A program made the position numbers and the translations under genes. Positions 1 through 7,050 of a stretch of 8,732 nucleotides of DNA are shown piece after piece. The notes beneath the pieces were generated by a model. That model did not search any database. It was given only the letters and a program-made list of their open reading frames with translations, and was not told where the DNA came from. Position 1 is the first letter of the stretch. Each line of letters starts with the position of its first letter. This stretch comes from Chloroflexota bacterium (GTDB taxonomy: Bacteria; Chloroflexota; Dehalococcoidia; Lucifugimonadales; Lucifugimonadaceae): contig VXTA01000034.1 in NCBI GenBank assembly GCA_009837685.1, positions 1-8,732 on the forward strand, written 5' to 3'.

Positions 1-2
1 AC

Positions 3-1178
3 AGTGGACCCCGTCAGCTACCCAAAAGCCCACCACTCACCGGGACGCTGCCTCGATTTGCGTCATTGGGGTGGAATGGCGTCAAGGAGTTTCTCGCTAC
101 ACAGAGTCCCTCGGCCCAGGTCGTGGCCGATGTGCTGCGCTCGCCGCCACCAATCGAGAAGCCGTGGTCGCAGGTGGACGCCTTCGGCGACGAGGTGGCC
201 AACGAGTATTGGAGCCGGGTGAGGTACTACGACCTCGGTCTCCCAGATGAGCTAAGCCAGTTGCTTGAGGTTTGCCGCAACCTGCACGACGCAGGGCGTA
301 CTGGACTCGCCCTTGAACTTCTTGCCCTCAGCTCTGGCGCTCACTCGTCTCAACCCGAGTTTGCCGAAGCCGCCGCTGCATACCTTGAGCAGTGGGTTGA
401 GCACATCGGCCGAGATGCCGGGCATACACAGAGGATTCAATACAGGATCACCACGCTGTTTGAGGCACTCGACGAGCACCGTGATCACCTCGGCGCCGGC
501 CGAGTCGCCGTGCTGGAGTGGCAGTACCACTCGTTCTTGCGCCGCGGTGCGAGGCTCAGCTCGCCCAATCTGTATCGAGAGATGGAACGCAATCCCGATC
601 TCTTTGTTCAGCTCGTCGAATTGGCCTTCAAGCCCGCGAGCGTTTCGCGAGACGAGCAGCCTCCGTTGACCGAGTCTCAACGTCAGATGGCGCTTAACGC
701 CCACCATGTCTTGAGCGGCTGGCCCAAGTCGCGATTCGCACCAAGTCTCGACGAGGCGAGAGAGCTAGGCGTAGACCCGCTGGACGCCTGGATTGATCGC
801 ACCCGCGACAAGCTGGCCGCGATCGACCGGGCCGATATCGGCGACCAGATGATCGGAACCGCTCTGGCGTCTTCCCCGTCGGATGCAGATGGCGATTGGC
901 CCAGTGAAGCCGTTCGAAACCTTCTTGATCGTCTGGACAGCGATGAAGTAGATCAGGGCCTGCTTGTCGCCATTCGCAACCAGCGCGGTGTTACTTCGCG
1001 GGGCATGACTGACGGGGGCGAGCAAGAGCGCGAACTCGCTGAACGCTACAGAGCAGACAGCCGACGCTTCCAACAATGGCCTCGCACCGCCGCAATCTTC
1101 ACCAGCTTGGCGCAGAGCTACGAGCACGAAGCCGGCGTACACGACCGCGACGCCGAAGCCTGGCACCGCGGACTGTGA
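3..1178 (+). CDS. Large hypothetical protein, C-terminal 391 residues (5' end outside the window)
   Basis: The frame is open from the left edge to the TGA at 1176-1178. The first possible start inside the window is a TTG at 66 with no ribosome binding site, so the gene most likely begins further left and this is only its C-terminal part. I do not recognise a named domain. The visible part is acidic and looks mainly alpha-helical, with no membrane segment, signal peptide or nucleotide-binding motif. Around 216-320 it reads like helical-repeat (HEAT/TPR-like) sequence. The C-terminal stretch from about 950 to 1165 has a distinctive pattern (RNQRGVTSRGMTDGG, then QQWPRTAAIF and SLAQSYEHEA). From memory I associate such tails with very large actinobacterial proteins of accessory regions, but I cannot name the family. 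Sampled codons (240-299) have about 65% G/C third positions, against about 90% in the VWA gene to the right. The convergent SNF2 helicase beyond 2029 makes a defence-island setting plausible but unproven. Confidence 0.8.
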   Translation, partial: SGPRQLPKSPPLTGTLPRFASLGWNGVKEFLATQSPSAQVVADVLRSPPPIEKPWSQVDAFGDEVANEYWSRVRYYDLGLPDELSQLLEVCRNLHDAGRTGLALELLALSSGAHSSQPEFAEAAAAYLEQWVEHIGRDAGHTQRIQYRITTLFEALDEHRDHLGAGRVAVLEWQYHSFLRRGARLSSPNLYREMERNPDLFVQLVELAFKPASVSRDEQPPLTESQRQMALNAHHVLSGWPKSRFAPSLDEARELGVDPLDAWIDRTRDKLAAIDRADIGDQMIGTALASSPSDADGDWPSEAVRNLLDRLDSDEVDQGLLVAIRNQRGVTSRGMTDGGEQERELAERYRADSRRFQQWPRTAAIFTSLAQSYEHEAGVHDRDAEAWHRGL

Positions 1179-1412
1179 ATGCGCATCGGCACGGGACATC
1201 TCGGTTGCCTGATGCGCGTGAAGCGACGACTCACGACGAGACAGGCCACACAAGCACAGACGAGGCAGCGACGCATTCGTGTCGAGCGCCGCGGCGGTTA
1301 TGCGCCGAAGGGTTCGGTCGATGTGTCGAAGCTTCCCAAGGGCCCAGCGCCTGGCGGAGAATCATCGTCGCAGGGAGGCAGTAGCGACGAGAAGTCGTCG
1401 TCGAATTCGTGA
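1179..1412 (+). CDS. Small hypothetical protein, basic N-terminus and serine-rich C-terminus (77 aa)
   Basis: The ATG follows the TGA of the upstream gene without a gap and in the same reading frame, which would suit termination-reinitiation coupling. An internal ATG at 1212 is an alternative start. Neither has a good ribosome binding site. The first 37 residues are rich in Arg, Gln and Thr. The middle reads RGGYAPKGSVDVSKLPKGPA, and the tail is Gly/Ser-rich and probably disordered. There is no signal peptide or membrane segment. I recognise no family. The YAPKGSVDVSKLPKGP stretch looks like a real conserved peptide rather than a random frame, and the competing frames are arginine-rich shadows. 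It could also be an accidental ORF, or the natural end of the upstream protein if the TGA is a sequence error or is read through. Confidence 0.42.
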   Translation: MRIGTGHLGCLMRVKRRLTTRQATQAQTRQRRIRVERRGGYAPKGSVDVSKLPKGPAPGGESSSQGGSSDEKSSSNS

Positions 1413-1511
1413 GCCTCGACGCGACGCGCACATGATCGAACTTGGGGTCCGCGATGAGGAGCGAGAGACTACGATTCGCCACCCCATGACAGCCCCAGCA
1501 ATGTTTCTGCG

Positions 1512-2072
1512 ATGAACAGCAGCAACTGCGTGCGATCGGCCGTTACCGAAGCCGGGTCGGGCGATGTGGTGCGTCCGCCGGCCGGGAGCAGCTCGAGAGA
1601 ACCTTCCCTCTCGGAGTTGGTTGACGCGGCGGAGGCCAGTGGAGACTGGGATCCAGTCTGCTACTACATTCACAATCTCGAATGGCCCGTGCGAGATGGC
1701 TTCACGCCAGCGGAGGAACAGCTCGATCTTGCGGTTCGCTGCGAAGCGAGCATTGAGGCACCGACGCCAATCAGCCGGCGCCAGATCGACGAGGCCGTTC
1801 GCTGCGCGCGTCACGATGGCAGCTCGTGGGAGCGCATCGCCGAACTGCTGGGCAGCAGCGTCGAAGATGCCCAAGACGCCTACCCCGATGCCGACGACCC
1901 TGCCAAGTACGCCGCCGTAGTCGCACGCGTCGCCGCCGAACTCGAAGCCGACCCCTACTACCTCGGCCCGATTCCCGAGGTGCCCGATGTGCCTCCAGCC
2001 GACGCACGGTCGGCATCCGACGGCAGAGCTAGCGGGGTGGGCCGGCGTCGGCGAGGAGCTTGGCGAGGTTGA
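1512..2072 (+). CDS. Hypothetical protein with helix-turn-helix-like segment (186 aa)
   Basis: The protein starts at ATG 1512 with no clear ribosome binding site. Residues 1-30 are Ser/Gly-rich and probably disordered. Residues 31-80 form an acidic region containing WDPVCYYIHNLEWPV. Residues 88-123 (SRRQIDEAVRCARHDGSSWE, then RIAELLGSSVEDA) match the pattern of short actinobacterial HTH segments that usually read AR..G.SW..IA..LG.S...A. This suggests DNA binding or a small regulatory role. Residues 148-165 are proline-rich, and the last 16 residues are Arg/Gly-rich. The final 44 bases overlap the 3' end of the convergent helicase gene, so the tail is partly antisense to helicase codons and may be recently acquired. 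There is no TM segment or signal peptide. It might regulate its neighbours, but no operator is identifiable. The existence of the gene is fairly sure; its function is open. Confidence 0.68.
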   Translation: MNSSNCVRSAVTEAGSGDVVRPPAGSSSREPSLSELVDAAEASGDWDPVCYYIHNLEWPVRDGFTPAEEQLDLAVRCEASIEAPTPISRRQIDEAVRCARHDGSSWERIAELLGSSVEDAQDAYPDADDPAKYAAVVARVAAELEADPYYLGPIPEVPDVPPADARSASDGRASGVGRRRRGAWRG

Positions 2073-5000
2073 GCGGGACGTTGGTCTGGGCTGCGTGCAT
2101 CGTCATGCCTAAGAACGGTTCGACTAGGTATCGGACTTGGGGCTCGGCCGCCGAGTCGTCGGGCACCGAGACCACTGCGAGGCGCCACCGCTCTGGATCG
2201 TTCTGGGCTTGGCGCACCTGGCGAGCGCTGACGTGGATCTCTTCCGTTCGGGGCAGGTGGCCCTTCACCTCGATGAAGTAGTGGTCGCCGGTTTCCGGGT
2301 CGACCGACATGATGTCGAAGCCTGGGTTCGCGTGCTCTTGCTCGGTCGGGCGGCGACCCAGTGTCCGCTCAGCAGCCATGACCGCCGCCACTGCACGCCG
2401 GTCGGTCTCCGCTTTGTCGGCCGCAGCGGCCGGGTCGGGCGGCGCTCCTGCCAACTGATCCAGCAGGCCTTGTGGCACAACTACAGCGGCGGCGACGACC
2501 GTGGGCGGGCTGCTGTGCAAGTCGGCTTCTGATTCGAGTTCGGCTCGTCGGCGCAGCAGTCGCGCGGCCAATTCGTCTGCTCGCGCACGCGCCCGGCCCG
2601 AATTCAGTCTCGGCTTGCCGCCCGCGATCTCCTGCGCCTTGATCTCGTTGGTACGTCGATCCCAGTAGCGGATCTCGGACTCCAAACGAACCCTTACTGC
2701 TTCGCTCACCCGGTCGACGCGATTCTGGACCACGGCCGCTACCGACTCGAAGTGCGGTCCAGCGAGGTGCTCGATGGCCCAGTCACGCGCCACCGACTCA
2801 GCCGCGCGGCCGGCCCATGCCGTGTCCAAATGACTAGCGAGCTGTGGCTCCTGCTCGGCAGTTAGCGACTCGTAGCCCAGATAAGGCTCCGCGCCGGGGT
2901 CACTGGCCGTGCCATCCCGGTCGACCTCCACGTACTGGAACCGGCGTGACACCACTTGGCGGGTGCCGTTCACCAGACGACCGTCGGTCACCACGTGGTC
3001 CAGGTACACGAGCAGCCGCGGTTCTGTCGCAGGGTCATCGGTATCCACCAAGACCGTGCCGCGGCGCAATGCGTCACCATGGTCATCGAGCACCTTGGAC
3101 GCCACCGCTGACAGCAGCGCGCTCCCTGGCGAGATCAACTCGGCGCGGTCTCCAGCGCCACCCGGCTTCCGCGCAGACTCGGCGTCAGGTTGCATGAAGT
3201 CCTTGTCGAAAGTCACCCGGGCATAGCGATCATGGACGGGACCGAGGGCCAAATCGGCGTTCGCCCTGATCGAGGCGGGCACTCGCGTGATCTCGTAACG
3301 GCCACGCTCTCGGCCTGAGATACGCCCGCCGTAGTGCTGCAGCGCTTGGGTGAAGAAGTCGTGCACGAACCAGGGCTGCAGCTTGCGGGCACGGGCTTCT
3401 TCCATGCGGCGGCGGACTTCGTCATTCGCCCCGGCATCGGCCATGCCTGCGATGAGCGCTCGCTCCTCGAGCACCTCGCTGAGCTGCTTGCCGATCTCTC
3501 CGTCGATGATGGTGTCCATCCACTCCGCGTGGGCTGGATCGGTGTCGGCCTGGATGGCTTTCATCAGCAAGTCGCGGAGCGACACGTTGATCTGTGCATC
3601 GCCGAGTACGTCGTACACCTGGTCGCCGTACACCTCGCGCTGCTGCTCGATCTTGGCGAAGAGCCGCTCGAAGACCTGCCCTTCACGTGTCTCGTGCGCC
3701 ACCAGGTTCCACAGGTGGCACGGCCGGCGTTGACCGATCCGGTGGATGCGCCCGAAGCGCTGCTCGATGCGGTTCGGGTTCCAGGGCAAGTCGTAGTTGA
3801 CCATGAGGTTGGCGACCTGCAAGTTGACGCCCTCACCGGCGGCATCGGTGGCGACCAGCACCGACACCGTCGGGTCGACGCGGAAGCGGTCCTGGGTGTT
3901 TCGGCGGTCCTGGCGCTTCATGCCGCCGTGGATGGTGACCACCGCCTCGGGTCTGCCGAGCTCCGCCGCGATGCGGCCGGAGACGTATTCGAGCGTGTCT
4001 CGATGTTCGGAGAAGACGATCAGCTTGCGGGTGTCGACTTCACCGCCGTCTGACGTGCCGGAGGGTCCAGCGCCGAACTGCTCGGCACGCAGCAGATCCC
4101 GCAAGCGGGTCCACTTCGCGTCCACACCACTGTTGCGAACTCCGTCAGCCAAGTCCACCAGCCGGTCCAGAGTTCGCACTTCGGCTTCCAGCTCATCGGC
4201 GGTCGCAGCCGCAGTGGCGGCGTCGACGGTCAGATCTTCCAACTCGGCAAGCTCGGCCTCGTCAAAGTCGTCGAAGTCGAAGTCCTCGAGGTCGGCGATG
4301 CGAACGCCCTTCGGGAGCTCGGGCACGGGGATCGGTGTCCCAGTTGCCGCCAGCTGACGGAGTTCGGACGCTTGGTTCGCGAGACGGTCGCGCCGACGGC
4401 GCAGCGAGTGGTAGATCGCCGCAGGCGAGGACGCCAGCCGGCGCTGCAAGCCAGCCAGCGCGAACCCGACGATCACGCCGCGCTGCCCATCGCCTTCTGC
4501 CGCCATGCGGGCGGCACGGTTCATCTCCTCGCGCACGTAGGACGTGACCGCCTCGTACAGCTCAGCCTCGGGTTCCGACAGCTCGAACTGCAGGCTTTGG
4601 GCGTATCGCTTCGGGAAGAGCGGCTTGCCCTCGAAGGTCCGCAGGTTCTCCTTCACCAAGCGACGCATGACATCGCTGACGTCGGGCACTTCGTCCGCTC
4701 CCCCGCTTCCGTTGGATGCCCGCAAACGGCCCTCGAACCGCTCGGGATCGATCAGCGTCATGAACGCGAGGAAGTCCTCGTTCTTGCCGTTGTGGGGCGT
4801 GGCTGTCAGCAGCAGGAAGTGGCGTGTGCATTCGCGGAGCACCTCGCCTACTTCGAAGCGCTTGGTGCGGCGCAGCTCGTCGCCGTAGCGGTGCGCAGAC
4901 ATCTTGTGGGCCTCGTCGACGATCACGAGATCCCATTCGGAGGCCTTCAGGCGATCCTTCAGCTCGTCGGATCGAGCCACTTGGTCGACACGGGCGATGA

Positions 5001-5604
5001 GCAGATTGCGCTCGACGAATGGGTTGCCGGTGCGGGACGCTTCGACGCTCTCGCGTGACATCAGGTCGAAGCTCAAGCCGAACTTGTCCCACAGCTCGTC
5101 CTGCCACTGTTCGACCAAGCTGCCGGGTGCGACGATGAGGCAACGGGTCACGTCGCCCCGCAGCATCAGCTCACGGATGAGCAGGCCCGACATGATCGTC
5201 TTGCCGGCGCCAGGGTCATCGGCCAGCAGGAACCGCAGCGGCTTGAGGTCGAGCAGGCGGTTGTAGACGGCGTCGATCTGGTGCGGGTACGGGTCGATGT
5301 TCGACGTGTCGACCGCTGCAAACGGATCGGCGAGATGGGCCATCTGCATGCGGCGCGCTTCCGAGGCCAGCTTGAACATGGCGCCGTCTGCCTCGAACGA
5401 CCAATGGCTCTGGGCAGCCTCGTCGATGTCGGCCAGATCGGCCACGGTGATCAGCCGCTCGCCAAGCACGCCGTCCGCAGTGCGGTAGGTCAGCGTCGCG
5501 GACGCCTGGCCGTGCAGAGCAGCCGCAACCACCGTGACGTCGCTGCCCGCAACAACGCCCGACAACCTCATCCCGGCAGTCAGGTCACTGAGTTCCATCT
5601 CCAT
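2029..5604 (-). CDS. SNF2-family helicase with C-terminal DUF3883 domain (DrmD-like, 1191 aa)
   Basis: This is a superfamily 2 SNF2-type ATPase predicted to move on double-stranded DNA. Motifs in order are a Q-like YPHQ (106-109), Walker A DDPGAGKT (129-136), DEAH box VIVDEAH (227-233), motif III LTATPHNGK (266-274), motif V ATDAAGEGVNLQ (585-596) and motif VI QRFGRIHRIGQ (615-625, arginine finger region). Between the two RecA lobes lies a long helical insert with a very acidic patch (about 438-458) and a coiled-coil-like stretch. Residues 640-1060 are helical with no named domain. Residues about 1065-1165 form a DUF3883 domain, a PD-(D/E)XK-like fold, with GFDI (D1097) and FIEVKG (E1112, K1114) as the candidate catalytic residues. 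Size and order fit DrmD of class 1 DISARM and similar helicases found beside DNA methylases in defence loci. No drmA, drmB, drmC or methylase is visible here. The start ATG at 5604 is followed by a second ATG two codons later; neither has a strong ribosome binding site. The helicase family is certain and a defence role is likely. Confidence 0.95.
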   Translation of the reverse strand: MEMELSDLTAGMRLSGVVAGSDVTVVAAALHGQASATLTYRTADGVLGERLITVADLADIDEAAQSHWSFEADGAMFKLASEARRMQMAHLADPFAAVDTSNIDPYPHQIDAVYNRLLDLKPLRFLLADDPGAGKTIMSGLLIRELMLRGDVTRCLIVAPGSLVEQWQDELWDKFGLSFDLMSRESVEASRTGNPFVERNLLIARVDQVARSDELKDRLKASEWDLVIVDEAHKMSAHRYGDELRRTKRFEVGEVLRECTRHFLLLTATPHNGKNEDFLAFMTLIDPERFEGRLRASNGSGGADEVPDVSDVMRRLVKENLRTFEGKPLFPKRYAQSLQFELSEPEAELYEAVTSYVREEMNRAARMAAEGDGQRGVIVGFALAGLQRRLASSPAAIYHSLRRRRDRLANQASELRQLAATGTPIPVPELPKGVRIADLEDFDFDDFDEAELAELEDLTVDAATAAATADELEAEVRTLDRLVDLADGVRNSGVDAKWTRLRDLLRAEQFGAGPSGTSDGGEVDTRKLIVFSEHRDTLEYVSGRIAAELGRPEAVVTIHGGMKRQDRRNTQDRFRVDPTVSVLVATDAAGEGVNLQVANLMVNYDLPWNPNRIEQRFGRIHRIGQRRPCHLWNLVAHETREGQVFERLFAKIEQQREVYGDQVYDVLGDAQINVSLRDLLMKAIQADTDPAHAEWMDTIIDGEIGKQLSEVLEERALIAGMADAGANDEVRRRMEEARARKLQPWFVHDFFTQALQHYGGRISGRERGRYEITRVPASIRANADLALGPVHDRYARVTFDKDFMQPDAESARKPGGAGDRAELISPGSALLSAVASKVLDDHGDALRRGTVLVDTDDPATEPRLLVYLDHVVTDGRLVNGTRQVVSRRFQYVEVDRDGTASDPGAEPYLGYESLTAEQEPQLASHLDTAWAGRAAESVARDWAIEHLAGPHFESVAAVVQNRVDRVSEAVRVRLESEIRYWDRRTNEIKAQEIAGGKPRLNSGRARARADELAARLLRRRAELESEADLHSSPPTVVAAAVVVPQGLLDQLAGAPPDPAAAADKAETDRRAVAAVMAAERTLGRRPTEQEHANPGFDIMSVDPETGDHYFIEVKGHLPRTEEIHVSARQVRQAQNDPERWRLAVVSVPDDSAAEPQVRYLVEPFLGMTMHAAQTNVPLNLAKLLADAGPPR

Positions 5605-5636
5605 CGCGTTGCCAAACTGCCGTCTCGCCTACAGCG

Positions 5637-5673
5637 CCCTGCGGAGCGCGAGCCACCGGGCACTGTCGCAGGG
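5637..5673. repeat. Inverted repeat upstream of the helicase gene
   Basis: CCCTGCG (5637-5643) and CGCAGGG (5667-5673) are perfect 7-base inverted arms around a 23-base spacer. They lie 33-69 bases upstream of the helicase ATG, in the 109-base gap after the PH-like gene. The repeat could be an operator or an RNA hairpin in the helicase leader. No T tract follows on either strand, so it is not a classical terminator. Arms this short occur by chance in GC-rich DNA, hence the low confidence. Confidence 0.25.
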
Positions 5674-5713
5674 TATTGCGTCCGTCTCAGCCGCTGAATC
5701 GATCGCTGCGCAG

Positions 5714-6199
5714 CTATGCGGACAGGGCTGCGAGGAGTTCGTCGGAACGGTCAGTGGTCACGGACAGCTTGCGGGGTGTGCCGTTGCGATGGAATTCGAC
5801 CGTGACTGCAGTGGTGCCGCCGACCGAATAGAGGACATCGCGCCGTCTGGTCCTGACGCCCCAGCCTCCGTACTGCCTGAGCGGCCGCACCTCCCGCACG
5901 TAGGCCTGCGTGATCGATTCCCTCGGGACCCTTGACCGGAAAGGGAATGGCCAGAGTTGCAGGCTGTAGAGCCCGTCGTCGACTTGGATGCGCACCCGCA
6001 TCGAGAGCATCAGCACCAGCGAAGCCAGAATCGCTAGCGCCGTGAGCGCTATGCCAACCAATCCCGGCCCCGTGAGCGACACGACGATGAGAATCACCAA
6101 GGCCTCGATCGCCGCGATCAGGACGATTCCCGGCACTACGAAGCGGCGCATCCGCTCGGACACTCTCTGATCGTGTTCGAAGATAGCGTGCGCCTCCAT
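5714..6199 (-). CDS. Two-TM membrane protein with bacterial PH-like domain (161 aa)
   Basis: After a short polar N-terminus (MEAHAIFEHDQRVSERMRRF), two hydrophobic segments (residues about 20-43 and 46-67) form a tight hairpin in the membrane. A soluble C-terminal domain of about 94 residues follows, with IQVDDGLYSLQL, SRVPRESI, a GGWGVR turn (111-116), a short beta strand series and a final acidic helix (SDELLAAL). This order, with the GGWG(I/V)R motif and the closing helix, is that of small bacterial PH-like membrane proteins, whose exact role is generally unknown. ATG 6199 was preferred over the GTG at 6241, because the extra 14 residues would be antisense to the repair gene. Its start overlaps the start of the divergent HhH-GPD gene by two bases. 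The helicase gene begins 109 bases downstream on the same strand; cotranscription is possible. The domain call is by pattern only. Confidence 0.8.
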   Translation of the reverse strand: MEAHAIFEHDQRVSERMRRFVVPGIVLIAAIEALVILIVVSLTGPGLVGIALTALAILASLVLMLSMRVRIQVDDGLYSLQLWPFPFRSRVPRESITQAYVREVRPLRQYGGWGVRTRRRDVLYSVGGTTAVTVEFHRNGTPRKLSVTTDRSDELLAALSA

Positions 6200-6797
6200 G
6201 GCAAGCAGTATGGGCGACAGCCGGGGAACGCTGGCGGTCACGGGCGATCCGGCGTCCGATCAACTCGTGCGGGACGACGCGTTCTCGCTGCTGCTGGCCA
6301 TGATGCTCGATCAGCAGATCCCCATGGAAAAGGCCTTCAAGGGGCCCGCTGTGCTCGCCGAACGACTGGGAGACCGGTATTCGGCGGCGTCCATCGCCGA
6401 GATGGATCCCGACGAGCTTGAAGCGGCGTTCAAGGAGAAGCCGGCGCTGCATCGCTTTCCCGGGTCGATGGCGAAGCGCTGCGGCCAGTTAGCCCGCCAC
6501 CTCGTCGAGCACTACGACGGTGACGCGGGCGCCATCTGGGCCGATGTGCGCAGCGGCAAGGCGCTGTTCGACCGGCTGCGGGCCCTCCCCGGCTACGGCG
6601 ACGAGAAGGCGAAGATCTTCGTGGCGATCCTGGCCAAGCGCTTCGGCGTTGCGCCCCGCGGCTGGAAGGCCGCGGCCGGCCCGTTCGCCGACCGCCAGCC
6701 GCGCTCGGTGGCCGACATCGACGGTCCTGACGCGCTGGCCGAGGTCCGCATCTGGAAGAAGAAGCAGAAGGCCGCCGGCAAGTCGAAACAAGACTGA
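6198..6797 (+). CDS. HhH-GPD family DNA repair-like protein (TIGR03252 type)
   Basis: The 199-residue protein matches the actinobacterial HhH-GPD family of about 190 residues: VTGDPASDQL near the start, MMLDQQIPMEKAF (35-47), FKEKPALHRFPGSMA (78-92), then the helix-hairpin-helix LPGYGDEKAKIF (130-141) and AKRFGVAPRGW (146-156). Relatives are base-excision DNA glycosylases in the cytoplasm that remove damaged bases. Aligned by eye with endonuclease III, the lysine position holds Glu136 and no aspartate appears where the catalytic one (about residue 154) would be, so glycosylase activity is not assured. I believe this is typical of the whole subfamily. The C-terminus is a lysine-rich tail. ATG 6198 gives the longest frame; ATG 6210 fits the usual N-terminal length equally well, and neither has a clear ribosome binding site. 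Its promoter should lie within the divergent PH-like gene. Confidence 0.9.
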   Translation: MASSMGDSRGTLAVTGDPASDQLVRDDAFSLLLAMMLDQQIPMEKAFKGPAVLAERLGDRYSAASIAEMDPDELEAAFKEKPALHRFPGSMAKRCGQLARHLVEHYDGDAGAIWADVRSGKALFDRLRALPGYGDEKAKIFVAILAKRFGVAPRGWKAAAGPFADRQPRSVADIDGPDALAEVRIWKKKQKAAGKSKQD

Positions 6798-6869
6798 GCC
6801 TCCGGCCGGCTCCGGCGGTCTTCGACACGATCTGAACCGTTCTCACGGCTTGGGCGCGCAGGCACGAGG

Positions 6870-6886
6870 GTTGCGTTCTGTTGCGT
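6870..6886 (+). repeat. Tandem GTTGCGT heptamer, 10-base spacing
   Basis: GTTGCGT occurs at 6870-6876 and again at 6880-6886, exactly one helical turn apart. Weaker look-alikes lie at 6911 (TTTGCGC) and 6933 (GTTGCTC). The pair lies about 170 bases upstream of the VWA gene start and could be a direct-repeat operator or activator site. This rests on spacing alone. Confidence 0.3.
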
Positions 6887-7043
6887 ACCTGTGTCGGACC
6901 ATCGTCGAAATTTGCGCCTCCGTGACAACGCTGTTGCTCCTCTGACATAGGCGGAACGCACTCCCCCGCACCGGCGTCGGGCCATCAAGTCGCACGTCCC
7001 GCAGCACGTCTGCAGGGTTCGAGCGGCCGAAGGCAACTGACAC

Positions 7044-7050
7044 AAGGGGG
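7044..7050 (+). promoter_or_regulatory. Ribosome binding site of the VWA lipoprotein gene
   Basis: AAGGGGG lies six bases before ATG 7057, a near-ideal Shine-Dalgarno position. It fixes the start of the downstream gene, which is supported independently by the signal peptide that follows. Confidence 0.8.

Noticed and set aside
1385..1400. CGACGA-GAAG-TCGTCG hairpin near the end of the small ORF
   Set aside because: It has only six base pairs, no T tract follows, and it is explained by the Asp-Glu-Lys-Ser-Ser codons.
1279..1515. Plus-strand frame ending in an ATGA overlap with the HTH gene, including a possible 27-residue peptide from ATG 1432
   Set aside because: The first half is an arginine-rich shadow of the small ORF. 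The 27-residue end (MIELGVRDEERETTIRHP...) is too short to support without conservation data, although the ATGA overlap is suggestive.
1362..1874. 170-codon minus-strand frame opposite the HTH gene
   Set aside because: It has an Arg/Ala-rich composition and no motif. The plus-strand frame contains a plausible HTH segment and natural-looking protein sequence.
3334..4053. 239-codon open frame on the plus strand within the helicase
   Set aside because: Antisense to conserved helicase motifs V and VI; no start signal and no recognisable protein.
4372..5058. 228-codon plus-strand open frame within the helicase
   Set aside because: Antisense shadow of the helicase N-terminal lobe, including the DEAH region.
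2029..5604. Calling the helicase gene drmD outright and the locus DISARM
   Set aside because: Architecture fits, but none of drmA, drmB, drmC or the methylase gene is in the window, and related SNF2-DUF3883 helicases occur outside DISARM.
6801..6820. GC-rich run after the repair gene as a possible terminator
   Set aside because: Only 4-5 base pairs with a tiny loop can form and there is no T tract.
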